A DNA stretch of 61,177 nt from Rufibacter sediminis. Its GTDB lineage: Bacteria; Bacteroidota; Bacteroidia; Cytophagales; Hymenobacteraceae. A program made the position numbers and the translations under genes. How positions within the stretch are numbered: the first letter of the stretch is position 1; each line of letters begins with the position of its first letter. The stretch is taken from contig NZ_JACOAF010000061.1 in the NCBI RefSeq assembly GCF_014269285.1, forward strand, positions 1-61,177. Reading direction: 5' to 3'. The notes below the pieces were generated by a model that ran no database searches, had not been told where the DNA came from, and saw only the letters and a program-made list of their open reading frames with translations. Shown piece after piece: positions 50,756 to 58,590 of this stretch.

Positions 50756-50779
50756 AAGTAACCGTTTTCACGTCCTTTT
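50738..50779 (+). terminator. Terminator of the dehydrogenase-cytochrome operon
   Basis: AAAAGGACGTGAAAACG pairs perfectly with CGTTTTCACGTCCTTTT around 8 nt. The stem is built from half of a dispersed palindrome copy plus a new complementary arm. Confidence 0.85.
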
Positions 50780-50794
50780 GAGTATGTAGTAGTA

Positions 50795-51370
50795 ATGAAC
50801 CCAGCTACCCCGCACATTTACCTCATCCGGCACGCCCGGCCGCTGATTAACCGGAAAGGCTTCTTCACGAAAGCGCAGGCGGAGCAGTATATTCAGGAGT
50901 ACAATGTGGCCGAGGTGGAGGAAATCATCGAAAGGAGTGAGCACTTGCCTCTGGACCGCATCAGGAAAGTGTTCTGCAGTACGCTGCCTCGGGCCAAAGC
51001 CACGGCCCTGATGCTGTTCGGGCCAGAGGTGGAACTGATAGAAGATGCCTCTTTCAAGGAGTTTGAGAACCGCATCTGGGGATTGCCCTTGGGGAAGTTT
51101 CCCCTTCTCTGGTGGCAGGTGACGTCGCGCATTCTGTGGCTGCTGGGTTTGAATCAGAAAGACATTGAGAGTTTCAAGCAGGCGAAAGTCCGCGCTGCCC
51201 AGGCCGCGGAGCATCTTGCCCGGGAGGCCGAGGCCGATGGCATGGCCGTGCTGGTGGCACACGGTTTCCTGAACGAATTCATCAAACGATCCCTAAAGCA
51301 ACGCGGCTGGAAAGTAGTGCTGGACGGCGGGCGAGGCTTCGTAGGCGTGACGCAACTGAGTAAAGGGTAA
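50795..51370 (+). CDS. Histidine phosphatase family protein
   Basis: 191 residues of the phosphoglycerate-mutase-like superfamily. The catalytic motif is YLIRHARP (RHA, His nucleophile) and the second His is in VLVAHGF; Arg in STLPRAKATA completes the phosphate pocket. No signal peptide. Substrate unknown. Starts 16 nt after a terminator, so a separate unit. Confidence 0.87.
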   Translation: MNPATPHIYLIRHARPLINRKGFFTKAQAEQYIQEYNVAEVEEIIERSEHLPLDRIRKVFCSTLPRAKATALMLFGPEVELIEDASFKEFENRIWGLPLGKFPLLWWQVTSRILWLLGLNQKDIESFKQAKVRAAQAAEHLAREAEADGMAVLVAHGFLNEFIKRSLKQRGWKVVLDGGRGFVGVTQLSKG

Positions 51371-51373
51371 CCT

Positions 51374-51413
51374 CCTTTTCAGGCCTGTTTTGTGGAAATT
51401 AGGCGCAAAACGG
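51374..51413. repeat. Dispersed palindrome copy
   Basis: CCTTTTCAGGCCTGTTTTGT then GGAAATTAGGCGCAAAACGG; starts 4 nt after the phosphatase stop. Confidence 0.7.
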
Positions 51414-51861
51414 AAACCTGTAAAAGATAGTGTCTACAGGTAAGATACATCGTCTGAGTTGATCTACTTTTTTTTGGTAACCCCTCGCTTTTGTTTTAAA
51501 CCAGCTTTCAAGATTCTAGTTGTGGCGCGTGTCACATTGCAAAGTGCGCGACGAAGTATGCAATAGGACAAGTTCTAAGCATTGCCACGGCTGTAAAATC
51601 ATGGTTTCAGAACTCTCTTCTCACGGCCTGCTAGTCTTCCGCGGATCTATTCTAACCCAAGCCCACCAAAGAAAATAAGGACTTTTATTTCTGGGAAGGA
51701 ACTGTTTATACGAAAATGTACTTGTGCAATTCTACAAAGAATTGCCTATATTCAAATTGGAAAGTCTTTGAATCCAGTGTTTTCAAAGACTTTCCAACAC
51801 ATCAGCATCACTACTATTCAGGAACACATTTCAAATTTAATCTATAAACAAAACCCCTTTA
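51414..51861. other. Gene-free leader region
   Basis: About 450 nt without a credible gene, becoming AT-rich towards the zinc peptidase start. The repeat of 'ttggaaagtctttgaa' and 'ttcaaagactttccaa' around 51757-51799 forms a long inverted repeat (arms about 17 nt) about 60 nt upstream of the ATG, which could be an operator or a 5'-UTR hairpin. Confidence 0.55.
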
Positions 51862-52998
51862 ATGAAAAAATCTACGTTTGCCCTCATGTGCCTTGCGGTA
51901 GGCTTCGCTACCGTTTCTTGTGAAAATCAAATGGAAGAGCTGAGCGTGAAAACGGATGCTCAGTCAAAGAGTGTAGCCGCGACTGCCTCTGGCCTTGAAA
52001 TCCCCCAAAACCTGAGTCTCACTGCCCCCGCCGACTTTAAAGCGCCCGGTGAGAACCTGAGAAACCTCTTCAGCTACGATGCCGTGGCGCCCAGCACCTG
52101 CGGACCTACCCAGTTCGTGGCGGTGCAGAACAAGTATTTAGCCCCGCTTGGCAAAGACCTGATTCAACTGTTCGGGAGCGCGCAGAGTGCAAACTCCATT
52201 TTGAACCTGTACATGACCCTCAACCAGTACTCGGCCTACTTTGATACCTCTGAGCAGTACTTCGGCAAGAATGGCGAGTACACCAACCTGATGGCCAAGC
52301 GGAAGAGAGATCTGGAGACTTTCTGGAACATGCCCAACCTGATCCAGATCAACGGACAGCACACCGCTACGCTGAATGACCGCGAGAAACTGGCCGATGT
52401 GTATCAAATTGTGGGTACCAACATCAGAACCCGCGAGCAGGCCTATGCCGCAGCTGACCAAATCCTTTACTTCAACACGTTCTCTCCTTACCTGCCTGAA
52501 TCACCGTTCTTCGCGCTGGATGGCTTTGCCACTACCTACCGTAACCTGATTGTGATTGGCGACGGAATCGTAGAGATGCTTTCTGAAACCGGAGTGGAGC
52601 AGGATATTGTGTGGACCGGCATTCTGGCCCATGAGTGGGCGCACCAGGTGCAGTTTAAAAACATGACCGCCTGGTACCCGAACGGCGCCGCGAAAGATCA
52701 AGCCGAGGCAACCCGCTACACTGAGTTAGAGGCCGATTTCATGGCAGCTTACTACATGACGCACAAAAGAGGAGCTACCTACAACAGCAAACGTGTAGAA
52801 GACTTCTTGACACTGTTCTTCCAGATTGGAGACTGCGGATTTACAAGCACTGGTCACCATGGCACGCCAGCCCAACGCATGGCCGCCGCCCGTCTGGGCT
52901 TCCAGTTAGCTGATGAAGCTCAGAAGCAGGGCCACATCCTCACGCAACAACAAGTGCACGAAGCTTTTGTATCCAGAGTTGGCAGTGTGCTGTTATAA
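51862..52998 (+). CDS. Neutral zinc metallopeptidase lipoprotein
   Basis: 378 residues, lipoprotein signal (lipobox TVSC, Cys about 20). Zinc site HEWAHQVQ (about 255) with third ligand in ELEADFMAAYYM (about 287), the arrangement of the 'neutral zinc metallopeptidase' (YpfJ-like) group, including a later GTPAQRMAAARLGF tail. Residues 45-240 form an uncharacterised helical pre-domain. Substrate unknown; likely attached to the periplasmic face of a membrane. Own terminator, long regulatory-looking leader. Confidence 0.85.
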   Translation: MKKSTFALMCLAVGFATVSCENQMEELSVKTDAQSKSVAATASGLEIPQNLSLTAPADFKAPGENLRNLFSYDAVAPSTCGPTQFVAVQNKYLAPLGKDLIQLFGSAQSANSILNLYMTLNQYSAYFDTSEQYFGKNGEYTNLMAKRKRDLETFWNMPNLIQINGQHTATLNDREKLADVYQIVGTNIRTREQAYAAADQILYFNTFSPYLPESPFFALDGFATTYRNLIVIGDGIVEMLSETGVEQDIVWTGILAHEWAHQVQFKNMTAWYPNGAAKDQAEATRYTELEADFMAAYYMTHKRGATYNSKRVEDFLTLFFQIGDCGFTSTGHHGTPAQRMAAARLGFQLADEAQKQGHILTQQQVHEAFVSRVGSVLL

Positions 52999-53020
52999 AT
53001 TCAAGAAGTTATTGATATCA

Positions 53021-53051
53021 AAAGAGGCTGCCCAGTATGGGCAGCCTCTTT
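53021..53051 (+). terminator. Terminator of the zinc peptidase gene
   Basis: AAAGAGGCTGCCC and GGGCAGCCTCTTT around AGTAT, then TTTG. 22 nt after the stop. Confidence 0.9.
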
Positions 53052-53092
53052 TTGTTTAGTAACATAGGACAATTTTCTCTCTTGATAGAGAA

Positions 53093-53131
53093 ACAGTTTG
53101 AGGCAGATTCTTTAAAATCAGCCCAGAAACG
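53093..53131. repeat. Dispersed palindrome copy, degenerate
   Basis: ACAGTTTGAGGC, central GATTCTTTAAAATC, then AGCCCAGAAACG. The inner arm GATT..AATC remains paired. Confidence 0.5.
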
Positions 53132-53236
53132 TCCGCTTCACCGAATGGGGATTCAGCGGAAGCGAAGAAGGTCAGTTCCTCAGGTGTTCTCCCTAAAATA
53201 ATATCAAGAATGGGAAAGCTAGACTACAGGAAACCA

Positions 53237-53857
53237 CTAAAACGGAAACGCTCTCTTAGGTTTTGACTCCTTCTTCACGGAGGATGCTTTATAGCCGCCC
53301 TCAAACAACTGCCCGAAATTGATTTTCAGCTTCTCGGAGAAGTCTTCCTGTTGGCGGCAATTCGTGTGGGCCAGGGCGCGTAAAGTTAGCTCGGCGCAGG
53401 CGTAAGAATCAGCGGCGGCGCGGTGGTGCTTGAACTGGATGCCGTGTCTATTGCAGAGCGATTTCAAATCATACTGCGGCAAACCTTGCCACACCTGTTT
53501 GGAGAATTGCACGCTGCAGGCGTAATTCAGCTCCGGAAAAGGAAGGCCATAGGTGTTCAGCGTGGCTCTGAGCACGCTCATGTCGAAGCTGGCGTTGTGC
53601 GCAATCACCAGTTGGTTCTGCAGCATGGGTCTCAGTTCCTGCCACACCTGGTCAAACGTGGGGCTGTGCTTCACATCCTGCGGTTTAATGCCGTGGATGG
53701 CGATGTTCCAGCTGTTGAAGTACGGGTAAGATTTCGGTTTGATGAGCCAGGCTTCCGTCTTCTCAATTCGTCCGTTTTGCACGAAGGTCAATCCAATCTC
53801 ACAAGGGCTGTCACGGTCTGCGGTGGCCGTCTCAAAATCTAGGGTAATGAAATTCAT
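53237..53857 (-). CDS. DnaQ-like 3'-5' exonuclease
   Basis: 206 residues, DEDDh exonuclease fold: ITLDFETAT (first Asp, Glu), VIAHNASFDMSVLRA (second Asp), and HHRAAADSYACAEL (His and last Asp). Stand-alone, like the epsilon-subunit-like exonucleases of many Bacteroidota, with a basic C-terminal tail (KKESKPKRAF). May take part in repair or RNA/DNA turnover. It begins 10 nt downstream of the higA stop on the same strand, so it could be co-transcribed with the toxin-antitoxin pair. Confidence 0.9.
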   Translation of the reverse strand: MNFITLDFETATADRDSPCEIGLTFVQNGRIEKTEAWLIKPKSYPYFNSWNIAIHGIKPQDVKHSPTFDQVWQELRPMLQNQLVIAHNASFDMSVLRATLNTYGLPFPELNYACSVQFSKQVWQGLPQYDLKSLCNRHGIQFKHHRAAADSYACAELTLRALAHTNCRQQEDFSEKLKINFGQLFEGGYKASSVKKESKPKRAFPF

Positions 53858-53867
53858 GTAAAAAATA

Positions 53868-54254
53868 TTAAGCAGCGCCTTTGTTGAGGTGTAATGTTGG
53901 TTCGGCCACTAGTACTTCCAGCGGAAAGCCGAGCGCTTTGTGCAGGTTGCGGATCATCTCCAGGGAGAGGCCACGTTTCCGGTTTAGAACCTTGGAGACA
54001 TTCCCTTTATTGCCCATATAAGGTACTAAATCTTCTTGTTTCAGGCCCAGTTCCTCCATGCGCGTTTTAATGTAGTCAATGGGGTCTGGCTCCTCAATGG
54101 CATAGTGCTCCTCTTCATATTTGTTGACGATGAGCATGAGCAGCTCCAATTCCTTTGCTTCTGCGCTCCCAGGAGTAGCGTTGAAGATCTCATCTATCCG
54201 GGCCAACATCTGCTCGTACTCTTCCTCGGTTTCAATCAACTTTAAGCTTATCAT
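53868..54254 (-). CDS. higA: HigA-type antitoxin
   Basis: 128 residues: helical N-terminal toxin-binding part (EYEQMLARIDEIFNATPGSAEAKELELLMLIV-like) and a C-terminal HTH-3 domain (MEELGLKQEDLVPYMGNKGNVSKVLNRKRGLSLEMIRNLH) for DNA binding. Such antitoxins neutralise HigB and repress their own operon. Second gene after the toxin, 20 nt apart, the inverted order typical of higBA. Confidence 0.92.
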   Translation of the reverse strand: MISLKLIETEEEYEQMLARIDEIFNATPGSAEAKELELLMLIVNKYEEEHYAIEEPDPIDYIKTRMEELGLKQEDLVPYMGNKGNVSKVLNRKRGLSLEMIRNLHKALGFPLEVLVAEPTLHLNKGAA

Positions 54255-54274
54255 ATATGTCAGAGTGGTAAGAG

Positions 54275-54568
54275 TTAAACTGTACCGGCATCAATCTTAT
54301 CATACTCGGCGTGCGTTCCAATCCATTTGACCATTACGTTCTTGTATTGAAAGCTGATTCTGGCAATGAGCCTGTAATGATTTCCTTTAATATTGAATAC
54401 TACCCTGTCATCTTTTACTAAATCAGCACTAGGGAAATCTGCCTTCAACCCATTCAGGTCCTTCCACTCAGCTTTCTTAGTTGTTTTAAACCAAGCGGTC
54501 AGACCAATTTTAGCACCAGCATGCTGAGTATAGTACTCCTTTAGTTTCTTTAAGCTGATGACGTTCAT
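54275..54568 (-). CDS. higB: HigB-type mRNA interferase toxin
   Basis: 97 residues of the HigB (type II toxin, RelE-like fold) family: LKEYYTQHAGAKIGLTAWFKTTKKAEWKDLN-type start, VVFNIKGNHYRLIARISF and MVKWIGTHAEYDKID end with the catalytic His/Tyr region. Cleaves mRNA on the ribosome in studied members. First gene of the pair on the minus strand; intact, no frameshift. Confidence 0.93.
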   Translation of the reverse strand: MNVISLKKLKEYYTQHAGAKIGLTAWFKTTKKAEWKDLNGLKADFPSADLVKDDRVVFNIKGNHYRLIARISFQYKNVMVKWIGTHAEYDKIDAGTV

Positions 54569-54658
54569 TTACCTAAGGTTCCAATTGAGAACTGTAAAGG
54601 TACGGCTAAAGTTGTCTTAATGGCAACTTTTGGTCGAGAATAAAATTTCTATAAACAA

Positions 54659-54687
54659 AAAAGCCCCACCGCATAGCGGTGAGGCTT
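54659..54687 (-). terminator. Terminator of dnaK
   Basis: AAAAGCC-CCACCGC pairs with GCGGTGAGGCTTT around ATA with one mismatch; on the minus strand it ends in TTTTTTG. 23 nt after the stop. Confidence 0.82.
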
Positions 54688-54709
54688 TCCTCAACTAAAC
54701 CTATATTAA

Positions 54710-56647
54710 TTATTTTACTTCTTCGTAGTCAACGTCGGTCACGTTATCAGCACCGGCAGACTGGGTGGCACCGCCTTGTCCGTCAGCACCTGGCTGTCCA
54801 CCGCCGAATCCAGCATCAGCACCAGGTTGACCAGCTCCGCCAGTGGCCGCGTACATCTCCTGAGAGGCAGCTTGCCATGCATTGTTGATGTTTTCCATGG
54901 CGCTGTCAATCGCGGCTAAGTCCTTAGACTCATGAGCTCTCTTCAGCTCGGCCAGGGCGCTTTCAATCGCAGTTTTGTTTCCGGCCGACAGTTTGTCGCC
55001 GTACTCTTTCAGCTGCTTCTCAGTCTGGAAGATCATAGAGTCAGCCTGGTTCACTTTCTCTACTTGCTCTTTCGCTAAACGGTCAGACTCGGCGTTCGCC
55101 TCCGCTTCTTTGCGCATGCGCTCGATTTCCTGCTCAGACAGACCAGAAGAAGCTTCAATTCTGATTTTCTGCTCTTTGCCGGTTCCTTTGTCTTTGGCAG
55201 ACACGTGCAGGATACCGTTGGCGTCAATGTCAAACGTTACTTCGATCTGCGGAACGCCGCGTGGTGCTGGTGGAATGTCTGACAAGTGGAAACGGCCGAT
55301 GGTGCGGTTATCGCGGGCCATAGGGCGCTCACCCTGCAACACGTGGATCTCCACGCTTGGCTGGTTGTCAGAAGCGGTTGAGAAGGTCTCAGACTTCTTG
55401 GTTGGGATGGTAGTGTTGGACTCAATTAACTTTGTCATCACGCCACCCATGGTCTCAATACCCAAGGAAAGCGGGGTCACGTCCAAAAGAAGCACGTCTT
55501 TCACCTCACCGGTCAATACACCACCTTGGATAGCGGCACCAATGGCTACTACCTCGTCTGGGTTCACACCCTTAGATGGCTTCTTGCCGAAGAATTTCTC
55601 TACTTCTTCCTGGATTCTTGGGATACGGGTAGAACCACCCACCAAGATTACCTCGTCAATGTCTGACGGCTGCAAACCAGCGTCTTGCAAGGCTTTGCGA
55701 ACCGGCTCCATGGAACGACGAACCAGAGAATCAGCTAACTGCTCAAACTTAGCTCTTGACAGTCTGCGCACCAAGTGCTTAGGACCTGTCTGCGTAGCCG
55801 TGATGTAAGGCAGGTTGATTTCCGTTTCAGAAGAAGAGGAAAGCTCAATTTTAGCTTTCTCAGCGGCTTCTTTCAAACGCTGTAACGCCATTGGGTCAGT
55901 GCGTAAGTCCATGCCTTCTTCGGCTTTGAACTCATCGGCTAACCAAGCAATGATCACTTGGTCGAAGTCATCACCACCCAGGTGCGTGTCACCGTTGGTA
56001 GACAAAACTTCAAATACACCGTCACCTAACTCCAGCACCGAGATATCGAAAGTACCACCACCTAAGTCGTATACCGCGATTTTCTGGTCAGCGTGTTTTT
56101 TATCTAAACCGTACGCCAAAGCAGCGGCAGTAGGCTCGTTGATGATCCGTTTCACCTCTAAACCGGCAATCTGACCGGCTTCTTTGGTAGCCTGACGCTG
56201 GGCGTCGTTGAAGTACGCAGGAACGGTGATTACCGCCTCGGTCACAGTCGTGCCCAGGTAATCTTCCGCGGTCTGCTTCATTTTCTGCAACACCATGGCC
56301 GAAAGCTCCTGTGGGGTATACTCACGGTCGCCAATCTTCACACGCACGGTGTTGTTGCTGCCAGACTGCACGTTGTAAGAAACGTGGCTGGTTTCGTCTT
56401 TTACTTCTGAGAAGCCGCGGCCCATGAAACGCTTGATGGACGCGATGGTATTTTGTGGGTTCGTGATAGCTTGACGCTTGGCAGGATCACCTACTTTACG
56501 CTCACCGTTCCCGTTGTCCAGGAATGCCACGATGGACGGAGTAGTCCGGCGGCCTTCGCTGTTCGGAATCACCACTGGTTCGTTACCCTCCATTACCGCA
56601 ACGCAAGAGTTGGTAGTTCCTAAGTCAATGCCTATGATTTTTCCCAT
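54710..56647 (-). CDS. dnaK: Molecular chaperone DnaK (Hsp70)
   Basis: 645 residues, full length. ATPase domain: [51 protein letters not shown]; substrate domain with [20 protein letters not shown]; helical lid and a Gly/Ala/Gln-rich tail ([16 protein letters not shown]) ending DVDYEEVK, close to the classical EEVK-type end that recruits co-chaperones. No grpE or dnaJ next to it. No CIRCE (TTAGCACTC-N9-GAGTGCTAA) was seen upstream. Confidence 0.98.
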   Translation of the reverse strand: MGKIIGIDLGTTNSCVAVMEGNEPVVIPNSEGRRTTPSIVAFLDNGNGERKVGDPAKRQAITNPQNTIASIKRFMGRGFSEVKDETSHVSYNVQSGSNNTVRVKIGDREYTPQELSAMVLQKMKQTAEDYLGTTVTEAVITVPAYFNDAQRQATKEAGQIAGLEVKRIINEPTAAALAYGLDKKHADQKIAVYDLGGGTFDISVLELGDGVFEVLSTNGDTHLGGDDFDQVIIAWLADEFKAEEGMDLRTDPMALQRLKEAAEKAKIELSSSSETEINLPYITATQTGPKHLVRRLSRAKFEQLADSLVRRSMEPVRKALQDAGLQPSDIDEVILVGGSTRIPRIQEEVEKFFGKKPSKGVNPDEVVAIGAAIQGGVLTGEVKDVLLLDVTPLSLGIETMGGVMTKLIESNTTIPTKKSETFSTASDNQPSVEIHVLQGERPMARDNRTIGRFHLSDIPPAPRGVPQIEVTFDIDANGILHVSAKDKGTGKEQKIRIEASSGLSEQEIERMRKEAEANAESDRLAKEQVEKVNQADSMIFQTEKQLKEYGDKLSAGNKTAIESALAELKRAHESKDLAAIDSAMENINNAWQAASQEMYAATGGAGQPGADAGFGGGQPGADGQGGATQSAGADNVTDVDYEEVK

Positions 56648-56812
56648 TGTCTATAGTTTTATTTAGTAGTTCCTAGTTTAACTTGATGCAGTCTTATTAA
56701 CAAGACATGTGCCAAGGCTATAATTCATGCCATTTGTGACACTATGTCATTTCAGGCAAAAGACGAAAGCTTTTCTATACGAACAATTGGCGGAGGGTGT
56801 CAGGTAAGAATG

Positions 56813-56851
56813 CGCTTTTGACCTGTTTTCTAAAAAACCGCCCCGAAACGG
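56813..56851. repeat. Dispersed palindrome copy
   Basis: CGCTTTTGACCTGTTTTCTA then AAAAACCGCCCCGAAACGG. Confidence 0.6.
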
Positions 56852-56941
56852 AAGAGAACTGTGGCAGGTCATCTGCGCATTGAAAACATCAGGTGGTAGA
56901 ACCGTTGAAAGACGCAAGGTATTGCGTCACTACAAAGTAGG

Positions 56942-56968
56942 CCTCGCAGGTCTTCAAAACCTGTGAGG
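56942..56968. repeat. CCTCGCAGGT / ACCTGTGAGG palindrome
   Basis: Ten-base arms with one wobble pair around CTTCAAA. Similar short palindromes are, to my recollection, scattered in many Bacteroidota genomes, probably a small non-autonomous repeat. Confidence 0.6.
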
Positions 56969-57148
56969 TCTGAGGCGTTACTACCAACGCATTGCTGTTT
57001 CCAGCCTTTCGGTTGAGCGCCTAAGCAGGTTCCGGTGCCGCAGGCATTGCGACCGCAGGGAGCAAAGGAAACTGGTACAGCGCGAGGCCGGAAGGCGGGG
57101 CCTCGCGGCCGTGAGCGCACGGAGCCGAGCGATGAAACAATGAAGTTC

Positions 57149-57332
57149 ATGCACCTACGCCAACGGCAGTTCTTCGCCAGCGAAAGCAAACGGCATGCAC
57201 CCACGCCAACAGCAGCATTCCGCCAGCGAAAGCAAACGGCATGCACCCACGCCAAAAGCAGCATTCCGCTAGCGCAAGCAAACGGCATGCACCCACGCCA
57301 AAAGCAGCATTCCGCTAGCGCAAGCAGACTAA
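57149..57332. repeat. 46-bp tandem repeat, four units
   Basis: Unit starts ATGCACCCACGCCAA at 57149, 57195, 57241 and 57287, exactly 46 bp apart. Units 3 and 4 are almost identical; unit 1 has several differences (CCTACG, GTTCTT). 46 is not a multiple of 3, so it does not encode a repeated peptide in one frame. Confidence 0.92.
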
Positions 57333-57354
57333 GATTACACCAGGAAAATCAAAA

Positions 57355-57394
57355 CCTGTTTTGGAGCCAATTTTCCAAAAACGAGCTCAAAACA
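57355..57394. repeat. Dispersed palindrome copy
   Basis: CCTGTTTTGGAGCC, central AATTTTCCAAAAAC, then GAGCTCAAAACAC; ends at the stop codon of the pseudouridine synthase gene. Confidence 0.7.
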
Positions 57395-57395
57395 C

Positions 57396-58004
57396 TTAAG
57401 ACCTCTTTTTGAATGGCCTAACAAACGTATTCACCGGCTTCGCCAATCCTTTCAATTGCTTGATCTCCTCAAAAGTTAAGGCCCGGTACTCGCCCGGCTG
57501 CAAAGAATCCAATTGCAAGGTGCCAATGGCCACCCGCACCAACCGCAGGGTTGGGTAGCCCACCGAGGCGGTCATCTTGCGCACCTGCCGGTTCATGCCC
57601 TGGCTTATCTTGATCTCGACCCAGGTGGTAGGAATGTTGGCCCGGAACCGGATGGGCTTGGAGCGTTCCCCCAGCTGGACTCCCTCCAGGAGCTTTGCTT
57701 TGGCGGGAGAGGTTTTCTTGCCCTGGATCAGGACACCGCGCTCCAGTTGATCCAGCGCCTCGTCTGTGGGCACACCTTCCACCTGCACCCAGTAGGTTTT
57801 CTCCACCTTAAACTTGGGGTCGGAGAGGCGATGCTGCAGTTGCTTATCATCGGTGAGCAGCACCAAGCCTTCAGAGTCATAATCCAGGCGACCCACGGGG
57901 TAGACGTTGGGAACGGACACGAAATCTTTTAACGTGCGGCGGCCGTTCTCATCGGTGAACTGGGTGAGAACTTCAAAGGGCTTGTAGAGGAGAAAATACT
58001 GCAA
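57396..58004 (-). CDS. rRNA pseudouridine synthase, RluE/RsuA-like
   Basis: 202 residues from a TTG start. RsuA-family enzyme that converts a uridine in rRNA to pseudouridine: YFLLYKPFEVLTQFT, GRLDYDSEGLVLLTDD (catalytic Asp in GRLDYDSEG), KTYWVQVEG, and ISQGMNRQVRKMTASVGYPTLRLVRVAIG. Without an S4 domain in front it matches the RluE (23S) branch best. An in-frame ATG at 58142 exists, but that extension would run through a dispersed palindrome and lacks conservation; homologues begin M-Y-F-L-L-Y-K-P. Confidence 0.9.
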   Translation of the reverse strand: MQYFLLYKPFEVLTQFTDENGRRTLKDFVSVPNVYPVGRLDYDSEGLVLLTDDKQLQHRLSDPKFKVEKTYWVQVEGVPTDEALDQLERGVLIQGKKTSPAKAKLLEGVQLGERSKPIRFRANIPTTWVEIKISQGMNRQVRKMTASVGYPTLRLVRVAIGTLQLDSLQPGEYRALTFEEIKQLKGLAKPVNTFVRPFKKRS

Positions 58005-58048
58005 AACAAAGAAGCGAACGTTGACGTGCGAAAATAAGGAATTGGTTT

Positions 58049-58087
58049 CGTTTTTGACCCGTTTTCCAGAAATCGGGCTGAAAACGG
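58049..58087. repeat. Dispersed palindrome copy
   Basis: CGTTTTTGACCCGTTTTCCAG then AAATCGGGCTGAAAACGG; arms TTTTTGACCCG/CGGGCTGAAAA pair with one mismatch. Supports the shorter start of the pseudouridine synthase. Confidence 0.75.
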
Positions 58088-58303
58088 GACGGTTCTCAGC
58101 AACGGAATGCCATTTATGAGGAAAAATGGGCAGAGGACCCACCGCTTACTGGCAAAGCTTCCGGCTGAAAACCGCTGCATCGCCGCCGTTTCCACCTATC
58201 CCTCCTGACATACGTATAGAGAATTGAAAATGAGTCACCTTCCGGCCGCCGTCTGGTGCTTCTTGCGCCCCTGACTCCCGGAATTCTATCCTGCACTAAA
58301 ACC

Positions 58304-58525
58304 ATGACTATGAAAAAGAACCTCCTTCTTTGCGCCGCTTTGCCGTTGTTTTTTCTAGCGAGCTGTAACTCCGCCACCAAGCCCACCGAGGGCGATGTAG
58401 AACCCACTGCCACCGAAGACCGGGACCCCAGCGTTAGGGCACAGGACTTTGAAACGGGCGCCGCCGACAACCGGGCCGACACCATTGCGCCGGCCGTAGA
58501 TTCCTCCGGCACGACAAACGAATAA
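58304..58525 (+). CDS. Small lipoprotein of unknown function
   Basis: 73 residues. Lipoprotein signal (lipobox LASC, Cys about 21) followed by about 50 acidic, hydrophilic, probably disordered residues (EGDVEPTATEDRDPS ... DSSGTTNE). No known domain. The ATG at 58310 two codons later is equally possible. A strong shared terminator follows 6 nt after the stop, which supports a real gene. Confidence 0.72.
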   Translation: MTMKKNLLLCAALPLFFLASCNSATKPTEGDVEPTATEDRDPSVRAQDFETGAADNRADTIAPAVDSSGTTNE

Positions 58526-58531
58526 CCCGCC

Positions 58532-58570
58532 AAAAGGAACGGCTGCTTTACACAAGCAGCCGTTCCTTTT
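58532..58570. terminator. Bidirectional terminator
   Basis: AAAAGGAACGGCTGCTT and its complement around 5 nt, with flanking A/T runs, between two convergent genes. Confidence 0.92.
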
Positions 58571-58590
58571 TTAACGAGTTGAATGATCTT

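Larger units (their letters stand above)
56648..57395. other. Repeat-rich gene-free interval
   Basis: About 750 nt between dnaK and the pseudouridine synthase gene without a credible gene. It holds two dispersed palindromes, a CCTC-CAGGT palindrome, a GC-rich hairpin segment (GCGAGGCC/GGCCTCGC at 57082-57106) and a 46-bp tandem repeat, so it looks like a landing zone for small repeats. Confidence 0.7.

Noticed and set aside
56648..56760. CIRCE heat-shock operator upstream of dnaK
   Set aside because: Searched by eye for TTAGCACTC and GAGTGCTAA around the dnaK start; not found.
57035..57412. 125-codon plus-strand frame across the 46-bp tandem repeat
   Set aside because: The repeat unit is not a multiple of three, so the peptide is not repeated in frame, and composition looks like shadow coding of a GC-rich repeat.
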